DNA of 64,000 bases from Acanthosepion esculentum (taxonomy: Eukaryota; Mollusca; Cephalopoda; Sepiida; Sepiidae): positions 66,020,642 to 66,084,641 of the forward strand of contig OZ038488.1 of the NCBI GenBank assembly GCA_964036315.1, given 5' to 3'. How positions within the stretch are numbered: the first letter of the stretch is position 1; every line of letters begins with the position of its first letter. The translations under genes were made by a program, and so were the position numbers. Of this stretch, positions 54,447 through 64,000 are shown in pieces. The notes under the pieces were generated by a model. It saw only the letters and a program-made list of their open reading frames with translations, had not been told where the DNA came from and did no database searches.

Positions 54447-56339
54447 GTAGGTACCTCCACTTTTTCGCATGACGAAAAAAGCCCCAATTTTATCATTATC
54501 GTTAGGTTTTATCGTCAAAATGTATATGTTATTATTAAGAAGGAACAATAAAAGTATTTTTTGATTATTTTTTTAAAAATTTTGATACTTTCTAGCACGT
54601 TCGTAATTATGGTTAAAAATCTTGTTTTGTTTGCGTCAGCGCCCGACGTAACAATTATTACGATTAGTCACTTAGTGCATTTGCGCTTTTTCCGGTGATG
54701 CATTGATTTGGAAATTCTTGCAAAAATCAAATAATTGTCGGATTTTGATGAAACTTTCAGGACATATTAACAAATGGATGTAATTATTTTTTTATTTTAT
54801 TTTATTTTTTTAGAAAATTTTAGTAAAAAATATCTTTTTATGTAACTCCCACTTACTTAATTTCATGAAATTTGGAGAAATTCAATTTTTAGGGCGAGAA
54901 TTTTTTTTATTAGTTAAAAGCAGGACTCCTTGGAGAATGTAAAATAGTTTTGTAAAATACATTGTAACCCGGATATAAGAGAGTTGTCGGGACCGGAGAA
55001 GAAGTCTCTTATGTCCGGGTTTCTCTTATATCCGGGTTTGGTCTATTTTATTTTATTAACACAGGCTCTAATTTGGGACCAGATGAAATCTCTCTTATAT
55101 CCGGGTTTCTCTTATATCCGGGTTACACAGTTAACCCATTTACCGAAAAACTGCTCTGAATTGTAAAATAAAAAGTGAAATAAAGCTATGACATTATTTA
55201 ATTAGAAAAGCTTTTAATTGGTTTTATAAATAAAATTTTTTAAGGACACATAAGGACATTTTTTTCAATGAATAATTAATTTTTACAAAATCTGTTTTCA
55301 TTTTTTTTTTTCAATTTTAATTAAATAATTTATAATATAAAAATCGTTTAAAATTTTACGTTACTTCAAGGCGGCTAGGTGATATTGTTATTAAGTAAAA
55401 ACTACATTTACGAATGAAAAATTAAAAAGCTCATAACAGTCGTTTGTACCCCAAATTTTAAAAAAAATTAATTTTTTTGAGTGTATAAACGTTCCCACTT
55501 TACAACTGGTAATTCATACATGACATTCTCCTTAAAACGTCGTGATTTAAGAGTTGTCTGGCGCTCTGCAATTCTTTCACTTTCCTTATTCAGTTCTATT
55601 TCATTATTTACGTATTTGCAAGTCATCCCTTCAAAATTTTAAAGTAAGTTTTACTTTTTTAAATATTGTTTAGAGTATTTAGTTAAAATAATAAAAGTTT
55701 AAACAATTACGTCATCAATAATAAAATTTGCGGTACTATAAAAATTTAATAATAATATAACCACCATGATAACAATTAATAATAAAAACTAAAATGAAAA
55801 AAATATATTACAAAATATGAATTAAGAATAAATAAAATACCATAACATTTCATGAATTAATGAGTTACCTCTATCATGATATTTCATCTCAGTTATTAAA
55901 TTTTCAAATTAATCTAAGAAAATTTTATATTGTTTTAAATTTTATTATTTTTTCATAAAGCATCTTCAAACTTAAATAAAAGTCAATAAAATATTAGATA
56001 ATTGCTGAAAATATGTTCATTTGTAAAAATTACTAGGTAGTTATAAACAAAATAATGCATTCACTTACATTTCGTAAATTTATGTCAATTCTGGCCATCC
56101 ATACTAGCTGTCAACACCTGGGGATAGTTGGCTTAAAATGGCACTAAGATCAACAATTTCAGCAATTTAACAAACTCTTTCCAATCAATTTAAATTCGTT
56201 TTAAAGTACAGCAAAGTTTTTTCTTCTTGGAAATATTAAATTTCATTTATTAACTTGAAATTAAAAATAAAATAAAAGCTTCAAAAAAGATTTTTCGTTT
56301 CTAAAAAATGATGTATCATGAATCTGTGGAGGTACCTAC
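54447..56339 (+). mobile_element. AT-rich non-coding element with GTAGGTACCTCCAC termini, copy 2
   Basis: GTAGGTACCTCCAC at 54447-54460 is exactly reverse-complemented as GTGGAGGTACCTAC at 56326-56339. The interior shares several ordered blocks with 9976-11525 (see that entry). A pogo-type MITE (54960-55130) is inserted. No coding frame and no clear target duplication. Confidence 0.72.
54960..55130 (+). mobile_element. pogo/Tigger-type MITE, third copy
   Basis: The left end CATTGTAACCCGGATATAAG and right end TATATCCGGGTTACACAG match the MITE at 32136. TA lies on the left; the right flank is TTA. It is nested in the AT-rich element. Confidence 0.85.
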
Positions 56340-56340
56340 A

Positions 56341-56945
56341 ACTTAAGGCTTTCTTCACATAAAGTCCGGCCTTGTGGGATACTGGGACTCCCAAACTATG
56401 AAAAATATCAATCATGTGACCACTGCATTATTGTCAGAAAATCTTTTTTTTTAGAATTTATTATTAATTTCTATTGCAAAATTAGCTGACCCATAAAGGG
56501 GAAGTATCCAGCAGAAATAGATCTTTGATTTTAAGTTAATACGGGGCACGAACAAACTCTATTCTAACTTTTAAAAAAAACACCCTTCTAAAAGTCTTTC
56601 TTCATATGAAGTCGGACTTTTAAGGGATACTATGATATCGAATATGTGACTGTAGCATTGCTATAAAACGTTTTTTACGGCTTAATCTATGTTCGTAATT
56701 GATCTCTGTGGTTTTACGCTTTGGCACAAACTTTAAAAACATTCTACTTAAGGCTTTCATCACATAAAATCAGCTCTTATGGGATACTAGGACTCCTCAA
56801 CTATGAAATATATCGAATATGTGACCATAGCATTGTTAGAAAACGTTAATTAGAAGTTGGGTCGATTTACATTGAATATCTATAACAAAACGAGTAAACC
56901 CATAAACCCGTGAAGTACGCGTCAGAAATAGATCTTTCTTGCCGT
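56341..56945 (+). repeat. Tandem array of three ~170-240 bp units
   Basis: ACTTAAGGCTTTCTTCACAT, then GGGATACTGGGACTCC and ATCATGTGACCACTGCATTA, recurs with drift at about 56590 and 56752. The units share GGGATACT, ATATCGAATATGTGAC and AGCATTGTTAGAAAACG, as well as AGAAATAGATCTTT in the first and third. The first unit abuts the right end of the AT-rich element. Confidence 0.7.
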
Positions 56946-57341
56946 TAAACCCACTTTAAACCTTCACCTTGTACGACATAAGGGCAGCGATGTGGGCGCG
57001 CTTTAAAATCCAATTGGATTAACGGCAATATCGTGGAAAAATTGCTGAAGCCCCCTCGACACTTCCCCTTTTGGGGGACGCCTCAAACGCCGGATAATGA
57101 CAACAGACCTTCCCACCCCCACACGAAGGAAAGGTACTGCCTGGGGGATAGCCTCATCGAGTTTGAGCTGATATTGTTTTGAAACTACCCAGTCGAAGGC
57201 AGGGGATCAGTCCGCTGGGATTTTGTCCGGTTACCGTGTCGAACAAGCCACATTTTTCTAAAGAACTGATAACTGAGGAATGTCCCTCCTAATGTTTTAT
57301 CCCCTACACCTTTAGCTTAACCTCCTCGGAATGAAGTCATT
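56946..57341. other. GC-richer unassigned segment
   Basis: It includes CCCCTTTTGGGGG and CAATTGGATTAACGG. No coding motif identified. Confidence 0.35.
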
Positions 57342-57859
57342 ATATAGATCAGTGTTTGTTAACCTTTTTTCAACTAGCGCTCCGTTCGAGCCCAAACTTT
57401 TTTTTTTTATCAACGCCCTACTGTCAAATTAAATTTCGAATATTATACGGAATTCAAGATAGCACTACTTAGGTATGAGTATAAAAAACAATTTTAATAT
57501 GGTTTTCATTTCTATTATAAATGCCAATGATTAAAATGCAAAAAAAACAAAACAACAAAAAACAAAAAACCTTTTATTTGATAGCTTATCTCAATATTTT
57601 TAATGTGATAGTTGACTTTGGTGCTTCGTACTGGTTAAGGCCCTTACACTAGGTTCCATGCTGCTTAGATGTAACCGTAGATCTCCTCGTTTTGTAATTT
57701 GCAGGTGGTTTCATTGTCTAGTAAGAAGCCGCGTAACTGCGTTGAAGCCACATTCAGCCACATAGGAAGTTGGAAAAGCAAAGTTTGATAGCTTCCCTCA
57801 GCTTTAGAAAATCTCCACTCTTGAAAAAAAGATGCTAGAAGATAAAATATTCTTATTTT

Positions 57860-58010
57860 TTATTAATCGTCTCCCTTCAGGTTATGAATGATCATGGCTC
57901 TCCACAAATCCCTATTCTTTGTAGCTCTTATCAATATTTGTCCTCTTACTATCCCTCCCAGTTATTCTTCTACCATTCATTTATACAAGCCTGTTACGTG
58001 TTTTTTGTAC
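57860..58010 (-). pseudogene. LINE 3'-end fragment
   Basis: The minus strand reads ...RATKNRDLWRAMIIH, matching the RATKDRKLWRAMIAN end of the LINE at 9680-9730. Confidence 0.6.
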
Positions 58011-58126
58011 AAACTTAACCAAACAACATATGTCAAACAACGATGTGAAACTGATGTCGGAGACACTCCTACTGTCGCGGCCCAGAATATAACCCAACCA
58101 AGAATATATCCGCGATTAGTCTAGGC

Positions 58127-58771
58127 CAGAGTTTCCCAACCTTTTTTCCACTAGAGAATTCTTTGGGCACAAAATTTTGTCAGCCCCCCCCCCCCAATTT
58201 AAATTTCGAATATTATACTGAATTCATCTTTCATAGCAAGATATCTCTTAGATATGTGTATAAAAGCAATTTTAATATTGTTTTCATTTCCATTATAAGT
58301 GCCAATGATTAAAATGCAAAAAAAAAAAACAAAAACAAACCCAAAAACAAAAAACTTTATTTGATAGGTTATCTCAATGTTATCAATGTGATGGTTGACT
58401 TTGGTGATTACTGGCTAAGGCTCTTACTCTGGGTTCCATGCCGCATAGAAGTAATCGTAGATCTCGTGTTGTAATTTGCAGGCGTTTTCTTTGTTTAGTA
58501 AAAAGCCGTGTAACTGCGTTGAAACCACATTCAGTCATATTAGAAAAGCAAAGAAAAGTGTGATAGATTCCCACAGCTTTAGATACCTTTCAGAAATTTC
58601 CTTTTTTAGCCAATATTGAATAATTATTGAAAATTTGAAAAAAAAAATGGATAAGTGTCCACCGTCTCCTGAGTATGTTTACCGCCCCAGTGAAAAATAA
58701 AAACTCCCGGTGCCCCTTTCAACATAACAAAGCCCACAAAGAGGCGCTAGCGCCAAGATTGAGAAACACTG
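58127..58771. mobile_element. hAT-type MITE (second, longer copy)
   Basis: Ends CAGAGTTTCCCAACC and GATTGAGAAACACTG. Contains an A-rich run and a C-run near 58181. No transposase. Confidence 0.7.
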
Positions 58772-58784
58772 GTATAGATCCTTT

Positions 58785-58860
58785 TCAAATATCATGTCCC
58801 TTTAGGACATCGGCGAACATGACTCTCCACAGATTTCTTTTCTTTATTATCTGTAAATAA
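58785..58860 (-). pseudogene. LINE 3'-end fragment
   Basis: The minus strand encodes RNLWRVMFADVLKG, the same C-terminal end as at 9700-9745 (KLWRAMIANILKG). Confidence 0.6.
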
Positions 58861-58919
58861 CAACCAGTCAATTTGGGGAAAAGAGTGTGCATTAGTTTCC
58901 CACGAACTCAGTTTTTACT

Positions 58920-59185
58920 TCTATTGGCTCCTCAAGGCTAGACAGTCCAGTCTGCTATACTAGGGGCAGTATAGGCACAAAAATAGGGATATTCCAGAAA
59001 TACATGGACTGAATTCGCAGTTTTTTCTTCTCCTGGACTGACTACCAGTCAGGAAGATGATTCATGCATTTTCCAAGTCTATTAGAGCGACGCGAACGAA
59101 ACAGAATCGAACGGGAATTGAATTTGAAATGCTGAATTCATTTTCCGGTCCGATAACTATTACACTATCGGAGCGTGTACGTTTA
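58920..59185 (-). mobile_element. tRNA-headed SINE, divergent family
   Basis: On the minus strand GATAGTGTAATAGTTATCGG (A-box-like) and TTCAATTCCCGTTCGATTC (B-box-like) are followed by CTAATAGACTTGGAAAATGC and CTGGTAGTCAGTCCAGGAG, parallel to 24040-24312. Confidence 0.7.
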
Positions 59186-59194
59186 TGGCGTGAC

Positions 59195-59296
<102 letters not shown>

Positions 59297-59317
59297 TTAA
59301 TTTAATAGCGTATTTTA

Positions 59318-59458
59318 ATTGACCTCCTTATTTTTAAAGTTAAAAGCTCTACATGTTATTTTTATTTTTACTTATTTTTTTTCTCACGTGTATTGAGCAC
59401 TTTTTAATACTACTTTTTCCAGGTCTGATTCAGCTCTGACCATTAATCCTTACGTATT

Positions 59459-59462
<4 letters not shown>
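59318..59462 (+). mobile_element. SINE-like repeat fragment between (TA)n tracts
   Basis: AAGTTAAAAGCTCTACATG and GAGCACTTTTTAATACTACT match 43262-43340. Like that copy it ends at a TA tract. Confidence 0.6.

Positions 59463-59535
<73 letters not shown>
59463..59535. repeat. (TA)n microsatellite
   Basis: About 73 bases of TA. Confidence 0.95.
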
Positions 59536-59537
<2 letters not shown>

Positions 59538-59677
59538 ACTTCTACCATTTACACAGGCAACTACGAAGTCTAAACCCTCATGCGTAGACACACACATTTA
59601 CATACTTTTTTCTACCATTTATACAGATGATTACTACCTCTGAATACATATATACTTATATCTATATACATTCTGTC

Positions 59678-59680
<3 letters not shown>

Positions 59681-59771
<91 letters not shown>

Positions 59772-59784
59772 TCACTCACTCACT
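59681..59784. repeat. (CT)n-(CA)n-(CACT)n compound microsatellite
   Basis: CT, CA and then CACT units in one run. Confidence 0.97.
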
Positions 59785-60019
59785 CTTGTATGCACCTGGA
59801 CATTTATCTTTGAATTCTTAAACTTCTAACTTGTTACTCTATCATTCTGTATATATGTTATCTTATATAAAAAATTTTGTTTATAATAACTCTCTATGGA
59901 TTTTCTTTCTTTATACAAGGCCAATTAAATACATGGTGAGAAATGACGTTGAAATCAAATAGCCTCACACGAGAACTATAACATTTTTATAAAGATTTTT
60001 ATATTCTGTCTGTTTACAT

Positions 60020-60350
60020 ACTGTATACCGGGTAGAGTTTATTATCTCTCAATTGCGTCTCTTGTCTTCGAGCAGAGTGCGACTCATTTTGTGGCTCCGT
60101 CGGAGGACAGAGATGCAACTGGAAAAGATAAATACAGCGAGGTACCCGGCCTTGGAGAACAGATTCCCGAGGTTGCACTCCCTCATGGCACAAGAGAGGG
60201 GGTCGGTGCTCGCTACCGAGGCCAGCGCAACCGATGGTTGTTGGATCTTGGGTAATATTTGTCCTTGGCCCGGCTGTACGCGCTCTGGTTTCCCACAATA
60301 AAACGGATCTTGTGTCACATAACATCTCACTGGGGAATAAAATAAATACA
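60020..60350 (-). other. GC-richer segment, possibly retroelement-derived
   Basis: It stands out in base composition. TGTATACCGGG at the left and AATAAAATAAATACA at the right could be LTR-like ends on the plus strand, but no target duplication or promoter was found. Frames on both strands (for example 60014-60397) lack recognised motifs. Confidence 0.25.
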
Positions 60351-60390
60351 CCGTCTGCGTGTGACTTTACATGCGCGTAAGTAATGAATA

Positions 60391-61668
60391 AGGTCATCCC
60401 ATAAGTTCTGTCCGAATTTTAACTTTTTGTTAAAATGAACGAAATTTAAAGAGTATTTTATAATGTCTAATGGAACTGAACATTATTTTTATGTTTAGAT
60501 GCATTTAAACTGATCAAATTTTATTTCAGAGAACAATAAAATTAAATTTTGTTTGATTAAAACCCTGCTAACATGGAAGTACCCAAGAATCATTTGAGGC
60601 ACATAATGCTTTATGAGTTCAAGAAAGGAAACTCAGCAGCCGAAGCGGCTAGAAACATTCACTCAGTTTATGGAGAGGAATGTATGAATGAAAGAACTTG
60701 CAGAAGATGGTTTGCAAACTTCAGAGGTGGAGATTTCACCCTTGAAGATGAAGATCGAACCGGACGTCCAGTTGAGTTTGATGAAAAGCTTCTTGAAGCA
60801 GCCCTTGAAGAAAATCCTGCTTTATCAGTTGAGGAATTGGCAGTGGTTTTCAGTTCAAACCATACAACTGTTCATCGTCATCTTCAACAACTTGGAAAAG
60901 TTCCTAAACTTGGAAAATGGGTGCCTCATGAATTGTTTGAAAACAACCTCACATCCCGAGTTGACATCTGCTCTTCTCTCCATTCTCGCCAACTTGTTTC
61001 ACCTTTTTTGGATAGACTTGTAACTGGCGACGAAAAATGGATCTTTTATCGAAATGTTAATTGTCGTTGACAGTGGCTTGGTAAAGGAGAAGGACTCCAG
61101 CCACAGCCGAGAAGGGAACTTCATGGGCAAAAGGTTCTTCTTTCAATCTGGTGGGATTGCCAAGGAATAATCCACTTTGAATTCTTACCACCTAATGCAA
61201 CAATTAATGCTCAAATATACTGTTAGCAATTAGAGCGTTTGAACCAAGCTTTGAGGAAAAAAGACCTGATCTAGTGAATCGAGTGATGTTTCATCAGGAC
61301 AATGCGCGACCACACACAGCAAGAATCACGTCACAAAAGACCGAAGAACTTGGTTGGGAGAAAATTCCTCATCCACCTTATTCTCCCGACCTTGCTCCTT
61401 CAGACTACCATTTGTTTCGTAGCTTACAGAATCATTTGGAAAAAACAGCTTTTGTAACACAGGAAGACGTTAAAACTGACATTTGTGAGTTCTTCGAATC
61501 AAAGCCAAAAGAATTTTACAGTAATGGAATTAGTAAGCTTGTTAATAGATGGAAGGAAGTCATAGATAATCAGGGAAAATACATTGTTGATTGAATCTGT
61601 AATTAAATGTAACATTTGGTCACTTGTTTTCTTTATTCAAAATTCGGACAGAACTTATGGGATGACCT
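60391..61668 (+). mobile_element. mariner transposon, near full length, inactive
   Basis: AGGTCATCCCATAAGTTCTG with ten further bases at 60391-60420 is perfectly reverse-complemented at 61639-61668. TA lies at 60389-60390 and another TA two bases beyond the right repeat. The 1.28-kb length and single transposase are typical of mariner. Confidence 0.9.
60573..61594 (+). pseudogene. mariner transposase with two stops and a frameshift
   Basis: From ATG 60573 the frame encodes the helix-turn-helix part (HIMLYEFKKGNSAAEAARNI, CRRWFANFRGGDFTLEDEDR, GRPVEFDE) and the start of the catalytic domain with VTGDEKWIFY. TGA at 61068 and TAG at 61224 interrupt the same frame, and a one-base slip in an A run near 61260 moves the rest to another frame. 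That part carries MFHQDNARPHTA and PPYSPDLAPSDYHLFRSL and ends KYIVD at 61594. The Asp triad is complete (34 residues between the last two: D,D34D). The enzyme excises and reinserts the element at TA; this copy cannot make it. Confidence 0.9.
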
Positions 61669-62027
61669 GATATAGGCGTATGTCGATATTTGGAGTAACT
61701 TATCGATGTCAACGTGACAGTGGTTGTGGGGATTGGGCCTTTTTGTTCATGACCCATATGCATATTTATGTGTATGGGACGCCAACGTTAAAAAATATAC
61801 TACCTTAGTGGGGAGGCCAGGAAAATTTCATACCATGGGCATGATTAAGGAGAACGCGAACATTCAGTTGATGGCGATCCCGAAATAATTTTGAATTGTG
61901 GGTGGGAGTGAGGTAACTGGGATATGCGTTTGAGATCACAAGGTTTAGGGTAATTTGAAGAGTGACATGTAGGATATTTATTCGTTGTTTACCCTTTTGT
62001 AAATCGTGACAGAGGCTGGCCATTAAG

Positions 62028-62101
<74 letters not shown>

Positions 62102-62718
62102 CTGGTTCCATGTGGCTTGGGAAGAGTGTGTGTTTTTTTTTGTGTGTGCGTGTGTACGGATTCCTTGTGGTGGGACAATGTACGTGTGTGCGTGTGTGTT
62201 TGTGTGTGTGTATGTGTATAAATGTATTTACTAATTCTTCATAGTGAGACAGTGTATGTATTAAGGGGGAATATACACACACACACACACATATGCTTCA
62301 TGCTGACAGGAACACACGAAAATGGGGTCACTAAAACAATAAAAGATAAGAAACCAACAACCGATCCATCACTTCTCGGACCAACCTTAATTGTTTTATG
62401 ACCCTTCGCTCAGAACTCTTCACTGCCATTTAAAGAAAGACATTCGAATTACTAACACAAAAACAGAGAATGTCTCATATCGAGAATATTTAACATTGAA
62501 AAACATAAAGAAAATAATTAATTATTTTTAATGATATGTGGAAATCTCCACCCTTTACCTGAAGACGGTCGCGAGACCAGAAACACGTGTTGTAAAATTA
62601 TGAAAAATAATGAATAATATTTTTTTTAAAAATCCACATTACAACCAAAAAAGTTTACGGTACCTCTCTTCTTTTTAATATACTCACTTTTCTCTCATTG
62701 GAACCATTATAACCTCTT

Positions 62719-62763
<45 letters not shown>

Positions 62764-62765
62764 AA
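61669..62765. other. No gene recognised; two (TA)n tracts
   Basis: TA repeats at 62030-62098 and 62725-62760, and GT/AC-rich stretches at 62120-62290. No coding motif. Confidence 0.5.
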
Positions 62766-63145
62766 AGAAAACGCGATACCTAAATTTTAAAATTAATTTT
62801 AAAAAAATGAAGAAACTTTCTTGAAGCTTTTATTTTAGTTTTAATTTCAAGTTAATAGATTAAATTTAATATTTCAAATAAGTAAAATACTTAGCTGTAT
62901 TTCTAAACCTAATTTTAATTAACTGTAAGTAGATTTATTTTTAAATTGCTAAAAATCATTGCTTTTAGCGCCATTTTTATCTATCTGTCAGCACAATGTA
63001 ATTTTCTCAATTAAAAAATCTTTCCAAAATAAATATACTTTTTTGAAACTTTATTTGAGAAATATTAGCTGATTTAAAGTTTAATCTTATTTGAACCAAA
63101 TATTGCTTATTTTTAATTTAAAATATATGCGAAAAAAGAAACTGT
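62766..63145 (-). mobile_element. AT-rich non-coding element, right-end fragment
   Basis: It starts CGCGATACCTAA after a TA tract. Its reverse complement follows 11170-11525 in order (CAGCTAATATTTCTCAAATA, AAGTTTCAAAAAAGTATATTT, ATTACATTGTGCTGACAGAT). Only the right part of the element is present. Confidence 0.7.
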
Positions 63146-63239
63146 TAGCATAAAATTTACGGTTACATTTATCCAGCTCAACTGTAAATTGATGAGATCT
63201 CAACGCCAGTCTAGTACTGCGCTTAAATTAAAAATGTTT

Positions 63240-64000
63240 AGGTACCATAGGGAAGAGCTCATCCGAACAATTACCACGAAATTATTTATAGAAAAGAAAC
63301 AAACTTACGGCGGTGGGAAAGTGACTGAAGCCGAGCCGCCAGATCAGGACTAATTTGTCTTTGAATTTTATCAAGGAGCTCAAGGTAAGTAGCAAGGGTA
63401 CCGAACCATATGTGGAGGTGATATACTAAGAATGGACGAATGGTAGACTTATTTCTTAAAGACAGGGATCCTTTCATTGAGTCTATCGGAATCTTTTCTG
63501 GTCAAACCCAGGACTACAACTAGAATTATTGATGTCCTCATGTGCCACATTTTTTTAGATTTCCACTTCAAAATCCTTGTATTTTGACTTCTTTTTTTTT
63601 TTTTTTTAGGATCTTCAAAGATACATGATAGTCTGCAGGGACTGCCATGTCAACAAGAAGTTTTGTGGCCCTTGAACAGGATGTCTGGGCGATTAGCTTT
63701 GATTGTTCTGTCTGTGTAAAGTCCCATAAAATTCTTACAGAGTCTATGTCTGTATCGGGTCTGGGTGGTGTTTATACCAATTTCTCGCAGTTTCCTTTCC
63801 TTAAAAGTTGCAGATATTGGCTCACTTTGTTATGCCGAGTTTTATATTCAGAGTGTGCAAATACTATGCAATCTGATACAAGATGATCCATTTATTCTGA
63901 ATATTTATCACATAATCTTCATTTTGGGCTAAAACAATTTTTCAGCGTGCGTGCTTGGTATTTTCTTGTTGACAAGCATTGGTCATGTGCAGCACGAATA
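63240..64000 (-). pseudogene. LINE ORF2 C-terminal region, decayed, runs off the window
   Basis: Minus-strand frames read NRPDILFKG, then LLVDMAVPADYHVSLKILKK, then MWHMRTSIILVVVLGLTRKD with SDRLNERIPV. These match the C-terminal region of the widespread molluscan LINE ORF2 type in which ...RPDI...(C/L)(L/I)IDVA.P.D is followed by ...MW.M...IPVVVGALG. At least three frame changes are needed. It is distinct from the family at 5-9 and 16-18 kb, and the RT core would lie beyond the window's right edge. Confidence 0.7.

Larger units (their letters stand above)
57350..58771. mobile_element. Composite-looking hAT structure: two element copies flanking LINE sequence
   Basis: The outer left end is CAGTGTTTGTTAACC and the outer right end GATTGAGAAACACTG, inverted hAT-type termini. 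ATATAGAT (57342) and GTATAGAT (58772) on the two sides agree at seven of eight positions, as a target duplication would. Inside, 57350-57815 and 58127-58560 are diverged direct copies (both contain GATGGTTGACTTTGGTG-like and GCGTTGAA.CCACATTCAG). Between them is LINE 3' sequence. Confidence 0.65.

Noticed and set aside
60014..60397. 127-codon minus-strand frame in a GC-rich segment
   Set aside because: No recognised motif and a competing frame on the other strand; GC-rich sequence gives long frames by chance.

Overview
This is a gene-poor, AT-rich stretch of an animal nuclear genome, most likely from a mollusc and probably a cephalopod. The reasons are: very long (TA)n, (AC)n, (TAA)n and (GATA)n microsatellites; introns with large amounts of transposon debris; tRNA-headed SINEs sharing a central block, as described for the Ceph-SINEs of squid and cuttlefish (a match I make from memory); and abundant Penelope, LINE, Ty3/gypsy, mariner, Tigger/pogo, hAT and Helitron relics. 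The species is inference; the eukaryotic, repeat-dominated nature is seen directly.

Host genes. Only two segments look like real host genes. One is an internal exon (4568-4935, minus) of a B3GAT-family glucuronosyltransferase, with good splice sites but Val in the middle of the conserved DDD metal/nucleotide motif. The other is an uninterrupted 308-residue UBIAD1-type prenyltransferase (37993-38919, minus). No functional tRNA or rRNA gene was found.

Layout. 0.7-2.2 kb: Penelope-like fragments in opposite orientations and a perfect hairpin. 2.2-4.5 kb: SINEs, a foldback element, a composite 5S-tRNA SINE and an ~80-bp tandem array beside the B3GAT exon. 5-6.7 kb and 8.9-9.9 kb: LINE reverse transcriptase debris. 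10-11.5, 34.8-36.9, 54.4-56.3 and 62.8-63.1 kb: AT-rich non-coding elements, two with 14-15 bp perfect terminal inverted repeats starting GTAGGTA. 12.1 and 27.0 kb: a pair of solo LTRs of one family in opposite orientation. 16.6-18.1 kb: a three-level nest (LINE, AAAC-tailed repeat, hAT MITE) next to a 5S pseudogene. 18.8-20.3 kb: two Tigger copies. 29.4-30.3 kb: a repeat with two internal minisatellites. 32.1-34.6 kb: a decayed gypsy gag-protease, a probable LTR and pogo-like MITEs. 40.3-40.9 kb: a hAT-type zinc-finger relic and a long hairpin. 47.3-51.7 kb: Helitron helicase fragments interrupted by an internally deleted gypsy element. 52.7-53.7 kb: a probable LINE 3' end whose tail matches local SINEs. 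57.3-58.8 kb: a composite-looking hAT pair. 60.4-61.7 kb: a nearly whole but broken mariner. 63.2-64.0 kb: another LINE.

The host genes do not form a pathway or cluster. The interest lies in transposon architecture: nested insertions, chimeric SINEs, SINE-LINE tail sharing, hairpins abutting (TA)n tracts and unclassified AT-rich TIR elements. All homology calls come from reading motifs by eye, and no database search was possible.
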